DNA from: Mycolicibacterium tusciae JS617 | GTDB taxonomy: Bacteria > Actinomycetota > Actinomycetes > Mycobacteriales > Mycobacteriaceae | Assembly (NCBI RefSeq): GCF_000243415.2 | Contig: NZ_AGJJ02000003.1 | Coordinates: forward strand, 124,001-188,000 | DNA: 64,000 bases | Direction of reading: 5' to 3' | Shown here: one piece after another, positions 26,115 through 34,489 of the stretch | Numbering within the stretch: the first letter of the stretch is position 1 | How the letters are laid out: each line of letters opens with the position of its first letter | Program-made: the position numbers and the translations under genes | Notes under the pieces: model-generated | The model's input: the letters and a program-made list of their open reading frames with translations, nothing else | Databases searched by the model: none | What the model was told of the DNA's origin: nothing

Positions 26115-27593
26115 ATGGACGTCGAGCTACGCGCGTACCGGTTCGCGCTCGACCTCACGCCCGCTCAGGAACAGCAGGTCCGCCAGCACGCCGGCGCCGC
26201 CCGCTGGGCATACAACCACGCCCTGGCCGCCAAGTTCGCCGCGCTCGACGAGCGTCGGGCCACCATCGCCGCGCTCGTCGAGCAGGGCGTGGACCCGAAA
26301 GCCGCTGCCGCGCAGGCCCCGCGGATCCCGACGAAGCCGGCCATCCAGAAAGCCCTCAACGCCACCAAGGGCGATGACCGGACCGGCGCCGACGGCCCCT
26401 GCCCGTGGTGGCACAGCGTCTCCACCTACGCATTCCAATCCGCGTTCGCCGACGCCGACACCGCCTGGGGCAACTGGCTTTCTTCGGTCACAGGCGGCCG
26501 CGGCGGTCAACGGGTCGGTAAGCCGCGGTTTAAGAGCAAGCACCGCTCCCGCGACTCGTTCCGAATCCACCACGACGTCCGCAACCCCCGGATACGGCCC
26601 GACGCCGGGTACCGCCGAATCATCGTGCCCCGCCTCGGATCCCTACGCCTGCACGAATCCACCAAACGGCTCTGCAAGGCCATCGACCGCGGCGCAGTCA
26701 TCCAATCCGTCACCATCAGCCGCGGCGGCCACCGCTGGTACGCCAGCATCCTCACCAAGGCCCCCGCATCCACAGCCACCCCATCCCGGCGCCAACGCGC
26801 AGCCGGCACAGTCGGCGTCGACGCCGGCGTCCACCACCTGGCCGCCCTCTCCACCGGCGACCTCATCGACAACCCACGACACCTCAACCACGCCCGCACC
26901 CGACTCACCAAGGCCCAGCGCGCACTGGCCCGCACGAAGAAAGGCTCCACGCGGCGCCGTCGCGCAGCTGCCCGCGCCGGCCGGGTCCACCACCACATCG
27001 CCGAACAGCGCGCCACCACGCTGCACACCCTCACCAAACGCCTCGCCACAGGATGGGCGACCGTGGCGATCGAAGACCTCAACGTCGCCGGCATGACCCG
27101 CTCAGCCCGCGGCACCGTCGAAAAGCCCGGCACGAACGTCCGCGCGAAATCCGGGCTCAACCGCTCGATCCTCGACGCATCGCCTGGCGAACTCCGCAGG
27201 CAACTCACCTACAAGACTCGCTGGTACGGATCCGCCCTCGCGCTCTGCGATCGCTGGTATCCCTCCAGCCAGACATGCTCGACATGCGGCGCGAGATCCA
27301 AGCTCCGCCTGTCCCAGCGTGTGTTCCACTGCGCAGCGTGCGACCTCAAGCTCGATCGAGACGTCAACGCCGCGATCAACGTCGCCACGCACGCCGTGGT
27401 GGCCGTCGCCTCCGACACCGGGGAGACGCAAAACGCCCGCCGAGACCCGCCGCCCACCCCCGCACCAGCGGGACCACAGCGCCAGGTCACCGACGCGGGA
27501 AGACCACACCGCACCGGTGCGGCCACCTCAGCCGAGCAATCGGCTGATCACCTCAAAACAACCGACCAGGCCCCATTAACCCTGGTCAGCTAG
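26115..27593 (+). CDS. tnpB: TnpB-family RNA-guided nuclease (possible Cas12n/V-U-like)
   Basis: 492 aa from ATG 26115. N-terminal wedge/REC part with RYAFxLdLT-type opening and RWAYNHALA, then PRFKSKHRSRDSFRI. Split RuvC with D236 (GVDAGVHHLA), E320 (VAIEDLNVAGM) and D414/D416 (LDRDVNAAIN); zinc ribbon CSTCG (388-392) and CAAC (406-409). All catalytic residues are present. After residue 430 a Pro/Ala tail coincides with where the guide RNA of TnpB loci lies. No TnpA (Y1 or serine recombinase) is adjacent; instead 29-nt repeats start 2 nt after the stop. So it may be a stand-alone TnpB or a TnpB-like type V effector. Confidence 0.85.
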   Translation: MDVELRAYRFALDLTPAQEQQVRQHAGAARWAYNHALAAKFAALDERRATIAALVEQGVDPKAAAAQAPRIPTKPAIQKALNATKGDDRTGADGPCPWWHSVSTYAFQSAFADADTAWGNWLSSVTGGRGGQRVGKPRFKSKHRSRDSFRIHHDVRNPRIRPDAGYRRIIVPRLGSLRLHESTKRLCKAIDRGAVIQSVTISRGGHRWYASILTKAPASTATPSRRQRAAGTVGVDAGVHHLAALSTGDLIDNPRHLNHARTRLTKAQRALARTKKGSTRRRRAAARAGRVHHHIAEQRATTLHTLTKRLATGWATVAIEDLNVAGMTRSARGTVEKPGTNVRAKSGLNRSILDASPGELRRQLTYKTRWYGSALALCDRWYPSSQTCSTCGARSKLRLSQRVFHCAACDLKLDRDVNAAINVATHAVVAVASDTGETQNARRDPPPTPAPAGPQRQVTDAGRPHRTGAATSAEQSADHLKTTDQAPLTLVS

Positions 27594-27594
27594 T

Positions 27595-27916
27595 GTGCGC
27601 TCCGCACGCGCAGAGGCGAGTCCTCCTCATCAGCGTCAACAACAACAAACAACAACAGGATCGCTTCGACCGTGCGCTCCGCACACGCAGAGGCGAGTCC
27701 CGCTTAGTGTCACTAGTGCTGCGCTGGGCAGACGGTTGAGTGCGCTCCGCACACGCAGAGGCGAGTCCCGAAGCTCGCGGGCTGCGGCCGGTGCCCGCCC
27801 CCCGCGCACAGAGGTGGGTCCTCCAGTGCAAGCCCCCAAGGCGCCAAGCCGCGCAAGCCACCACCCAGCCCGCCAGCCCGTCTCGGGGGAGCGCCCGCGC
27901 GCACAGACGCGAGCCC
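27595..27916 (+). CRISPR. Five CRISPR-like direct repeats, irregular spacing, no cas genes
   Basis: Three near-identical 29-nt repeats begin GTGCGCTCC and end GGCGAGTCC: 27595-27623, 27672-27700 and 27740-27768 (copies 2 and 3 identical, copy 1 differs by one base). Two degenerate ones follow at 27791-27821 and 27889-27916. The inner CTCCGC...GCAGAG can form a stem, as in type I-E and V-U repeats. Gaps are 48, 39, 22 and 67 nt, unlike a healthy array. Spacer-like gaps differ from each other. No cas1, cas2 or Cascade gene is in the window; the only candidate effector is the TnpB gene 2 nt upstream. Confidence 0.45.
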
Positions 27917-28037
27917 CTGCGCCGGGTTCGCTGAAAGCAGCCTGTCGGTCCGCTCCTTGCACATAACCAGCGGTCGTTCAACCGCCTTACCAGCAATTGC
28001 TGTTTCCAATGTCGCCAGATGCTGGGACAATGCAGGT

Positions 28038-28562
28038 ATGGGTGCACAGACCACCGTGAAGATCCAGATGGATCAGCTGGAGTCCGCAGCGGGCAAAGCC
28101 GGGCAGACACTGACGGGCAGCACGATCCCGCCGATTCCGCCGCCGCCCCCTGCGGCGATGTCGCAGCTTGATGCTGCCCTGGCGCTGGTGTCCACGCAGG
28201 GCGAAGTGCTGCGGACCAAGGTCGACACGCTGGACTCCACGTGGGCGACCAAGCAGCAGGCAGCGCTGATCGAGGGTCCACCGGTGCTGCAGCAGCAGGA
28301 CGTCGCAGGTGCCCAGGACATGGAGCGCAGTAGCGAGTTCCCGATGCCGCAGGTCAAGCCCCCGGTCGGCCCGTCTGACCCGACCGGTGTGCAGCCCGCG
28401 AGCTTCGGATCTTCCCCGGTCCCGGAGAACGGACCGTGGGGCCTGGAGGACGGTGAGTGGGAGCTTGACGAGTGGGGGACACCCCAGCCGGTATGGCCCG
28501 ACTTCGGCGGTGGTGGCGCCGGACCAGGGTCTGGTGTTTCCGGCGGCGTAGCGCCAATCTAG
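28038..28562 (+). CDS. Helical Pro-rich protein, ESX-substrate-like
   Basis: 174 aa. Residues 1-85 form two helices separated by a Pro loop (TTVKIQMDQLESAAGKAGQTL, then AMSQLDAALALVSTQGEVLRTK) with VDTLDSTW, reminiscent of the helical-hairpin proteins secreted by or associated with type VII systems; the C-terminal 80 residues are Pro/Gly/Trp-rich. No signal peptide. First gene of a four-gene envelope operon. Family assignment is inference. Confidence 0.55.
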   Translation: MGAQTTVKIQMDQLESAAGKAGQTLTGSTIPPIPPPPPAAMSQLDAALALVSTQGEVLRTKVDTLDSTWATKQQAALIEGPPVLQQQDVAGAQDMERSSEFPMPQVKPPVGPSDPTGVQPASFGSSPVPENGPWGLEDGEWELDEWGTPQPVWPDFGGGGAGPGSGVSGGVAPI

Positions 28563-28595
28563 ATGTAGAGCAGGACGGACCAGAGAGGAATCAGG

Positions 28596-29210
28596 ATGTC
28601 GTCGATCGCGCCGCCCCCGGCATACCCGACGTGGCCTCCGCAGCAGCCGTACCCACCGGCGCCGCAGAAGCCCCGCCGGCGCTGGCCCGCGATCGCAGCC
28701 GCCGCAGGCGTCGGCGCACTCGCGGCCGGCCTGATCACCACCCTGATCACCATCGCCGTCACCCCCGGAACCACCACCGCGGCCGCTCCGGCGCCTCCCA
28801 CCGTCACCGAGACCGCAGGACCGCCGCCCCCACCCGCAGCGCTGCCAGCCGCCCAGGCGGACGCACAGACCTGCCACGCATGGGGAACCGCGACCACCTT
28901 GGTGACCGCGGGAACGGCGGCCATGAAGGTCATCCCGGACGGCACGGACATCACCAGCCCCGCGGTTCAGGGCAACCCGTCCTGGAAGTCGTCAGTTGGC
29001 CGCGCTAGCGGTCTGTTCGGCCAAGCGGCGGACACGTTCGAGTCGCAAATCGCGCCCGGCACCAGCTCCTCGCTTGCCGGAGTTGCGGACACAACGGTTA
29101 GTTCCCTACGCACGCTCTCCGAGGCCTACCGGTCCTTCGACCCTGCAAGCGGCAACTCAGTTGCGGTTTTCCGAACAAGCCAGCAAGCGATGGATTGGCT
29201 TTGCCGATGA
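28596..29210 (+). CDS. Single-pass membrane protein, Pro-rich cytoplasmic tail
   Basis: 204 aa. Pro-rich N-terminus (PPPAYPTWPPQQPYPPAP), Arg cluster, membrane helix about 32-55, Thr/Pro linker, then an extracellular helical domain with QADAQTCHAWGTA and a final Cys, which may form a disulfide. The next gene is a clear paralogue with the same architecture; its ATG overlaps this stop (ATGA). Confidence 0.7.
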   Translation: MSSIAPPPAYPTWPPQQPYPPAPQKPRRRWPAIAAAAGVGALAAGLITTLITIAVTPGTTTAAAPAPPTVTETAGPPPPPAALPAAQADAQTCHAWGTATTLVTAGTAAMKVIPDGTDITSPAVQGNPSWKSSVGRASGLFGQAADTFESQIAPGTSSSLAGVADTTVSSLRTLSEAYRSFDPASGNSVAVFRTSQQAMDWLCR

Positions 29211-29875
29211 ATCCCAACAGATTTGGGGTGGACACGGCCTTCCCCCCTCCGCCGCCCCCGGGGTTTCCTCTCCCTCCGCCGCCGCCGGGGCTTCCCCTCC
29301 CTCCGCCTCGGCGTCCAAGCGGCAAGAAGCTGTGGCCTGTGTTGGTTATGGCTGGCGCGATCAGCGCTGTCATCGCCTCGACAGCCGCTGCCGTAATTAC
29401 GGTGCAGGCTCGGGGCACCTCCGAGTCACAAGACATTTCGGCACCTGTGACAGTGACGGTCGCTGCTCCCACTCCCGCTGCCCCCGCGCCGCTGCCAGCA
29501 GATCAGGCGAATCGTCAGACCTGCCAGGAGGGTTTCATTGCTACGCAGGCACCGACGAAATCAGCTACTGAAGCACTGTCGATCCTTCCTGCCGAAGTGA
29601 AGGTCCTCGATCCAGCAGTGCAGCAGAATCCCGAATGGGCCAGCGCTGTCCGTACAGCAGGCGGGTACTACACCCAGGCGAGCGAAGCACTGCGCGCAAG
29701 AATTGCTCCCGGCACTACACCTGTCCTTGCTAACGCCGCTGACACCACTGTGAAGGCTTTTCGTGTGCTGGGTGACGCCTACACCAAGTTCGAGCCCATA
29801 GCAGGGAATGCTCACGACCTCGCGGTCGAGGCGTCGGACCAGATGGTCGCCCTGTGCACACGCTTAGCGCCTTAG
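29207..29875 (+). CDS. Single-pass membrane protein, paralogue of previous
   Basis: 222 aa. Pro-rich N-terminus made of PPPPPPGFPLPPPPPGLP-type repeats, membrane helix about 46-70, then an extracellular domain with ANRQTCQEGF, AVQQNPEWASAV, RIAPGTTPVLANAADTTV, each matching a segment of the preceding protein. Tandem duplication is clear. Likely an envelope partner of the large downstream protein. Confidence 0.7.
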   Translation: MNPNRFGVDTAFPPPPPPGFPLPPPPPGLPLPPPRRPSGKKLWPVLVMAGAISAVIASTAAAVITVQARGTSESQDISAPVTVTVAAPTPAAPAPLPADQANRQTCQEGFIATQAPTKSATEALSILPAEVKVLDPAVQQNPEWASAVRTAGGYYTQASEALRARIAPGTTPVLANAADTTVKAFRVLGDAYTKFEPIAGNAHDLAVEASDQMVALCTRLAP

Positions 29876-29893
29876 TCGAAAGGGTTATGCACG

Positions 29894-32344
29894 GTGGCTT
29901 TTGGTGAGGTCATGATGCCGGCGACCGAGCATTCGGCAGAGATTCTTGCTGGGTCGTGGCCGGCGCAGAGCGTGATGTCTTGGTCCGGGTATGCGATGGA
30001 TTACTCGCAGGCCGCCAATCGGCTGTTCAAAGAGCTGGACACTCAGGCGGACATCAAGGACATTCTCGGCCCGATGGAGGGCGCCTTTATCGACTCCGCT
30101 CGGGGCTTGGCGATGGGCCGAGAGACGGCCCTGCAGAATCGAATTGAGGCCTATCGACACATCTCGAAAAAGGCGCACTGGGCGGCCAACGAGTTGCATT
30201 CCACGAAGTCCGATCTCGTCGAGATCGTGAAGCAGGCCGAGGAGAACATCAAAACCTCGCGCGAGAACGCCGAGAAAGCTAAGGCTTTGGCGCGCGCCAA
30301 CCCGCTCGCTGGGGAGCCGGCGGTCGCGGCCATCGAGAGCCAGCTGCAGAGCGCCATTGCGGCGATCGTCGCGCTGGCCAAGTCGAATGCGATGGCACGG
30401 GATTCGCAGGGCGCGGGAACCGTGACAGCTCTGTCGACTGACATCTCCCAGTGGGCGGCGCCCTTCGCCAATCACGTCCTCCCGCAGTCGGGTGGCATCC
30501 CGGACATGGGTGGCCTGCCGGCGGCGCCGGCGCCGCCCGTGCCCGCATCGCCGGGAGGGATCAAGCCAGTTGACTACACCAGCACTGGGGATAACCTCCG
30601 GCAAGCTGGTGGCACTGACACCGCCCAGAACGCGTCCAACAACACTCAAGGCCAGCCCGAGAACAACGTCCAACAGACGGCTTTCAAGCAGCCCGACAAG
30701 ATCGAGCCTCATGAAGCCGGAAAGCCGCAGACCTCGTCCCCTCCAGCTTCGGCTCCGTCGTCGCCGTCTCCGAGTTCTGCTGGTAGCAGCAGTAATCCGA
30801 GTTCGGTGTTGGGTCAGATGATGAAGCCGGCGTCGTCGGGGAGTTCGTCGTCTTCTCCTGCTTCGTCTTCGTCTTCGTCGGCGTCGAGTAGTGCATCGAG
30901 TCCTGCTTCGGCGTCGCAGTCGAGTCAGATGGCTAATGCGAACGGTGCGAATGCCGGGGCGGGGACGGGCGCTGGCGCGAACGCTGCGGCGAATGCTGCT
31001 GGGCGGGGGCCGGGTATGGCGAGCTTGGGGTCGGGGATCGCAGACACGTCGGCGAAGATGGCTTCGGGTGCGGTCAACGCAGCCAGTAACGCGGTGAGCA
31101 CCGCCACCAATGTTGGCTCCAATGTGGCGCAGAACGTGGTGCAGGCGGCCGCTCAGGCGCCGGCCGCGGCGTCTCCTGCTGCCGCGGCGACGGCGCCGGC
31201 TTCGGTCGGTGGTGCTCCGGTCAGTGGTGGGGCGCCGATGGGCATGATGCCGGCAGCTCCTGCCGGTGGTGTGGGGCCGGTGAACCCGGTGACCTCCGGT
31301 GGTGGCGCGCCTTCAGCTCCGGCCGCGACGCCGACGTCGCCGGCTGCGGGCCCGGTCGGTGGTGGTGTGCCGCAGGCGAGCGCGGCTGGGGCGGCGGGTT
31401 CAACGTTGGCGCCGGTGGCGGTGCCGCACTCGTCGATACGCGGGATTGGTGCCGACGGCGCTACGGGGGACGTGATTTTCGATCAGGCGATGGACGCCGG
31501 CCAGGACGTCATCAAGGCCCTGGTGGCGCAGACCCTGGGCACGGGCTATATCGACATTCACTATGCGGTGTCGCTGATTTGGGAGCGTGGCGGCACGATC
31601 ACGGCGTGGATGGCCACCAGCGAGGGTGCGTCCTACATCCCGCTGGGTGTGCGTGTCCCGCACGATGTTCGGCTGTCGATTACGGATCCGATCATCGGCC
31701 ACGAACTGACCAAGACCTCATCCGAAGCCGGCGGCGCGAACCCGCTGGAGGTTGTGGTGCGCCAGGCCGAGGCCCGCGAGCAGGCGGCCCCCGGCTCGCG
31801 GGTGCTGGCGCTGGCGTCGTCGTTGCCGATGGACCGGGTGATGGACTGGGCCGGGGTTGTCGGTGCGCGGCCTGTCAGCGTGAATCCGAAAGAGGTTGGT
31901 CGGACCACGGGTCCCGATATGTCAATGCTGCATCGGTGCGCGGTCGCGATGCCGTGGGAGTGGCGGCAGGCCAGCGCATTCAGCGAGGAGGACCGGCTGC
32001 GGGTGGCGGCGCGTCACATGCACATGGCGGCCAACGCCGGGCACCTGGGCGGCGGCGCGGCTGAGCGTGTGATCGAGTTGTTCGAGGAGCGCCAGCCGAT
32101 CCCGGAGGCGTTGTGGGCGGATGTTGCTAAGCAGCGGTTCATGGCGTTGATCGGGTACCAGATGGCGATGAGTAACGCCGGCCAGGGTGGCGCGGAGCCG
32201 CCGGCGCGGCTTCTCGCGTCGGCGCGCGCTGCTGAGGTTGTGCTGTGCCTTCGGGACTATGGGAGCGCGGAGGGTTGCGCGGATCTGCTGTATGCGTCGA
32301 GGTTGGCGGGCGCTCCGCTGAGCCCGGCGGCCGCTGTCGCGTAA
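29894..32344 (+). CDS. Large ESX-associated-type protein (DUF5631/DUF5632-like)
   Basis: 816 aa. N-terminal about 200 residues helical (SWSGYAMDYSQAANRLFKEL...), middle 200-500 Pro/Ser/Ala-rich and low complexity, C-terminal about 510-816 a folded region (GDVIFDQAMDAGQDVIKALVAQTL..., WERGGTITAWMATSEGASYIP, RHMHMAANAGHLGGGAAERVIELF). The layout resembles mycobacterial Rv3899c-type proteins found beside ESX loci; this is from memory and unverified. GTG start; ATGs 18 and 21 nt later are alternatives. The last 349 bp recur at 33437-33785. Confidence 0.65.
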   Translation: MAFGEVMMPATEHSAEILAGSWPAQSVMSWSGYAMDYSQAANRLFKELDTQADIKDILGPMEGAFIDSARGLAMGRETALQNRIEAYRHISKKAHWAANELHSTKSDLVEIVKQAEENIKTSRENAEKAKALARANPLAGEPAVAAIESQLQSAIAAIVALAKSNAMARDSQGAGTVTALSTDISQWAAPFANHVLPQSGGIPDMGGLPAAPAPPVPASPGGIKPVDYTSTGDNLRQAGGTDTAQNASNNTQGQPENNVQQTAFKQPDKIEPHEAGKPQTSSPPASAPSSPSPSSAGSSSNPSSVLGQMMKPASSGSSSSSPASSSSSSASSSASSPASASQSSQMANANGANAGAGTGAGANAAANAAGRGPGMASLGSGIADTSAKMASGAVNAASNAVSTATNVGSNVAQNVVQAAAQAPAAASPAAAATAPASVGGAPVSGGAPMGMMPAAPAGGVGPVNPVTSGGGAPSAPAATPTSPAAGPVGGGVPQASAAGAAGSTLAPVAVPHSSIRGIGADGATGDVIFDQAMDAGQDVIKALVAQTLGTGYIDIHYAVSLIWERGGTITAWMATSEGASYIPLGVRVPHDVRLSITDPIIGHELTKTSSEAGGANPLEVVVRQAEAREQAAPGSRVLALASSLPMDRVMDWAGVVGARPVSVNPKEVGRTTGPDMSMLHRCAVAMPWEWRQASAFSEEDRLRVAARHMHMAANAGHLGGGAAERVIELFEERQPIPEALWADVAKQRFMALIGYQMAMSNAGQGGAEPPARLLASARAAEVVLCLRDYGSAEGCADLLYASRLAGAPLSPAAAVA
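31996..32344 (+). repeat. Direct repeat A, 349 bp (copy in place)
   Basis: 3' end of the 816-aa gene, including its stop. Repeated 1441 bp downstream with about five base changes and no gap. Confidence 0.9.
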
Positions 32345-32382
32345 TAGGTGGGTCTGGGCCGTGCGGAGACGGGTGTGAGGCG

Positions 32383-33318
32383 GTGGATACCGCCAGGATC
32401 AAAGGGGTCGAGCCGCCGATCCACATAGCTGCGCAGGAACTGCGCGCGTGGCGTCCAGACGAGGTGAAGGCCACCGAGTTTTCCTGTATCGGGTGCACGG
32501 CCGATGTGCACCCGAAGGCCTACGAGATGAATCGGCGTGTCCAGGCGCATTTCTCGCTGTATAGATTCCGTTCTCCTCATGACGCCGGCTGTTCGGAGGG
32601 GCCGCTTGCCGCGGCCGCGACCAGCAGTAGCGACGAAGCGGACAACGAGATCCCTACCGTGGCGTGTTGGCCGACCCGATTGGTCGAGACGCCGATGCAA
32701 CGCAAAGTCGTCGACCCCGATGCCGCACTCCCCGCGGCAGTCGATCGACGCAACAGCACACGCAGCGTTGGCGTGGGTAAGGGTGGCGGTGGTCGGCCCT
32801 CAGCGTCGGCGCGGGCGTATTCGATCCGCCCGTTCGCGCACGCGTTCTCACGGATGAACAGAGGACAGCGGGAGCGGGAGCCGATTGTGCTGCCGGGCGT
32901 GGACGCCAATCGATACGCCTTTGCTTTTAAGCGGTTGCCGCAGTGGACCATTGAGCCGCTCAAGTATCCGCTTCGGGTGTTCTATGGGCAGCTGCGGTGG
33001 GCTGCTGATGTCGACGACACGGGCAGCGAGTTCCGGATCCCGTTGCATGCCGGCGAGTGGGACTCTGAGCAGAAGCGGTTTGCGCGGACCTGGGAGTTGC
33101 GGGTTGATCACACCGGGTGGGCGACACGGGCGCGCGCCGCCTTTCTCAACGAGCTGGAATCCGCCAAAAACCAGGCCCGCGATGAAGGTAAGCAGCCCTG
33201 GTTTTTCGCGTTGACCGCTCAGCGTCGGGGTGAGCCGGGTGTGATCGAGACGGGGGACCGTCGCTTGGTGGCGTTCTTTCCGCTGACCGACGCGGAGGCT
33301 GCGCGTCTGGCCCGATGA
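32383..33318 (+). CDS. Hypothetical 311-aa protein with CoiA-type zinc motif
   Basis: N-terminal FSCIGCTADVHPKAYEMNRR...AHFSLYRF...HDAGC has the Cys/His spacing of the N-terminal zinc part of CoiA-like proteins; no nuclease core is evident. The C-terminal half (RVFYGQLRWAADV, DRRLVAFFPLTDAEAARLAR) may be an independent domain. GTG start chosen because the upstream frame is antisense-like within the previous gene. A decayed copy of its 3' end lies at 34289-34350. Confidence 0.55.
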   Translation: MDTARIKGVEPPIHIAAQELRAWRPDEVKATEFSCIGCTADVHPKAYEMNRRVQAHFSLYRFRSPHDAGCSEGPLAAAATSSSDEADNEIPTVACWPTRLVETPMQRKVVDPDAALPAAVDRRNSTRSVGVGKGGGGRPSASARAYSIRPFAHAFSRMNRGQREREPIVLPGVDANRYAFAFKRLPQWTIEPLKYPLRVFYGQLRWAADVDDTGSEFRIPLHAGEWDSEQKRFARTWELRVDHTGWATRARAAFLNELESAKNQARDEGKQPWFFALTAQRRGEPGVIETGDRRLVAFFPLTDAEAARLAR

Positions 33319-33428
33319 CGGACACGTGTACCGCACATTGTGTCACTAACATGCGCTACCGCGGGCGTCTGCGGCATTTGTGGCAAGAAGGTGCGATACG
33401 GGGTGGCCGGCGCATAGCTATGAAATCG
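33228..33428 (+). repeat. Direct repeat B, left copy
   Basis: 3' end of the 311-aa gene, the intergenic DNA and what would be the fic start (ATG changed to ACG, early stop). Matches 34289-34489 at a constant offset of 1061 bp without gaps over most of its length. Confidence 0.75.
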
Positions 33429-33785
33429 GTCCACGAGCTGCGGGTGGCGGCGCGTCACATGCACATGGCGGCCAACGCCGGGCACCTGGGCGGCGGCGCG
33501 GCTGAGCGTGTGATCGAGTTGTTCGAGGAGCGCCAGCCGATCCCGGAGGCGTTGTGGGCGGATGTTGCTAAGCAGCGGTTCATGGCGTTGATCGGGTACC
33601 AGATGGCGATGAGTAACGCCGGCCAGGGTGGCGCGGAGCCGCCGGCACGGCTTCTCGCGTCGGCGCGCGCTGCTGAGGTTGTGCTGTGCCTTCGGGACTA
33701 TGGGAGCGCGGAGGGTTGCGCGGATCTGCTGTATGCGTCGCGGTTGGCGGGTGCTCCGCTGAGCCCGGCGGCGGCCGTCGCGTAA
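33420..33785 (+). CDS. Free-standing C-terminal domain copy, 121 aa
   Basis: ATG 33420 gives MKSVHELR, then the last 115 residues of the 816-aa protein almost unchanged (VAARHMHMAANAGHLGGGAA...PLSPAAAVA). It sits behind a duplicated copy of the fic promoter region. Either a new, expressed solo domain or a passive remnant. The near-absence of changes suggests a recent event or selection. Confidence 0.65.
   Translation: MKSVHELRVAARHMHMAANAGHLGGGAAERVIELFEERQPIPEALWADVAKQRFMALIGYQMAMSNAGQGGAEPPARLLASARAAEVVLCLRDYGSAEGCADLLYASRLAGAPLSPAAAVA
33437..33785 (+). repeat. Direct repeat A, second copy
   Basis: Copy of 31996-32344. The sequence before 33437 is unrelated to the original context, so the left breakpoint is sharp. 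Confidence 0.9.
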
Positions 33786-33791
33786 AGGGGT

Positions 33792-34205
33792 CTATTGGCC
33801 GGGGCAGATTGCTGCGGAGCCGCGTAGGTCGAGGATGTTGTCATGCGTCCCGTCTGGGTCGCCCTCAAAGCCCCAGTCGCCGTTGACGTGCTTCCATGTT
33901 GCGGCATCTTGGAGCGTCTCGGTTCCATGGCTACCTGAGATCTCGATATCTGCAGTTTGTGCGCCGTCTGTCGGCCGAGTGGAGGACGCCTGTGTGCCAT
34001 CGGGTGCCGTGATGACTGCGGTGAGGTTGTTATCTGCCTCGGTGCAAACGATTTTGAGGTCAGTCACGTCGATTGGTTCTTCGTAGAAGTCGACTTTGCC
34101 AACCGAGGTTTTGAAGAACGTCCCCGGCCAGGTTCGTTCGTCGCTGGCGCATCCTGCACTCGCTGTAAGGGCTATCACCGCAATGATGACGCCGATGAAC
34201 TTCAT
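33792..34205 (-). CDS. Lipoprotein, 137 aa
   Basis: Signal MKFIGVIIAVIALTASAGC with lipobox Cys19, so exported and lipid-anchored. The mature part is small, acidic and beta-rich with one further pair of cysteines (IVCTEAD, AICPGQ). It may resemble the mycobacterial 19-kDa (LpqH) lipoprotein family but I cannot confirm. The ribosome site GGGGAGGG precedes the ATG at 34205 and decides the start; the longer frame is antisense to duplicated DNA. Confidence 0.75.
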   Translation of the reverse strand: MKFIGVIIAVIALTASAGCASDERTWPGTFFKTSVGKVDFYEEPIDVTDLKIVCTEADNNLTAVITAPDGTQASSTRPTDGAQTADIEISGSHGTETLQDAATWKHVNGDWGFEGDPDGTHDNILDLRGSAAICPGQ

Positions 34206-34288
34206 AGGTCCCTCCCCGTAGAACCTGTTCCGATTATTGTGCGCTGAGAATCGCGTCAGCTGCATTGCACGGTGCTCCGGGGCGCCGC

Positions 34289-34489
34289 CCGCGACGGGGT
34301 GAGAGCGGGGTGCGATCGAGACCGGGGACCGCCCTTGTGGCGTTGTGTTCCGCTGGGTGACGGGGGGAGACTCCGCGCCTCGATACGTGTGCCGCACTTT
34401 ATGTCGCTAACGTGCGCTAGAGTGGGCATATACGGCGTTTGTGACGAGAAGGTGCGATATGGATTGGCCAGCGCATGGCTACGAGACGC
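34289..34489 (+). repeat. Direct repeat B, right copy
   Basis: Begins in a decayed copy of the 3' end of the 311-aa gene, then the intact fic promoter region and first codons of fic. Offset 1061 bp from 33228-33428. Confidence 0.75.

Noticed and set aside
27595-28281. Protein-coding frames across the repeat array (both strands)
   Set aside because: They consist of translated repeats (for example VRSAHAEASP) and have no domain; the DNA repeat explains them.
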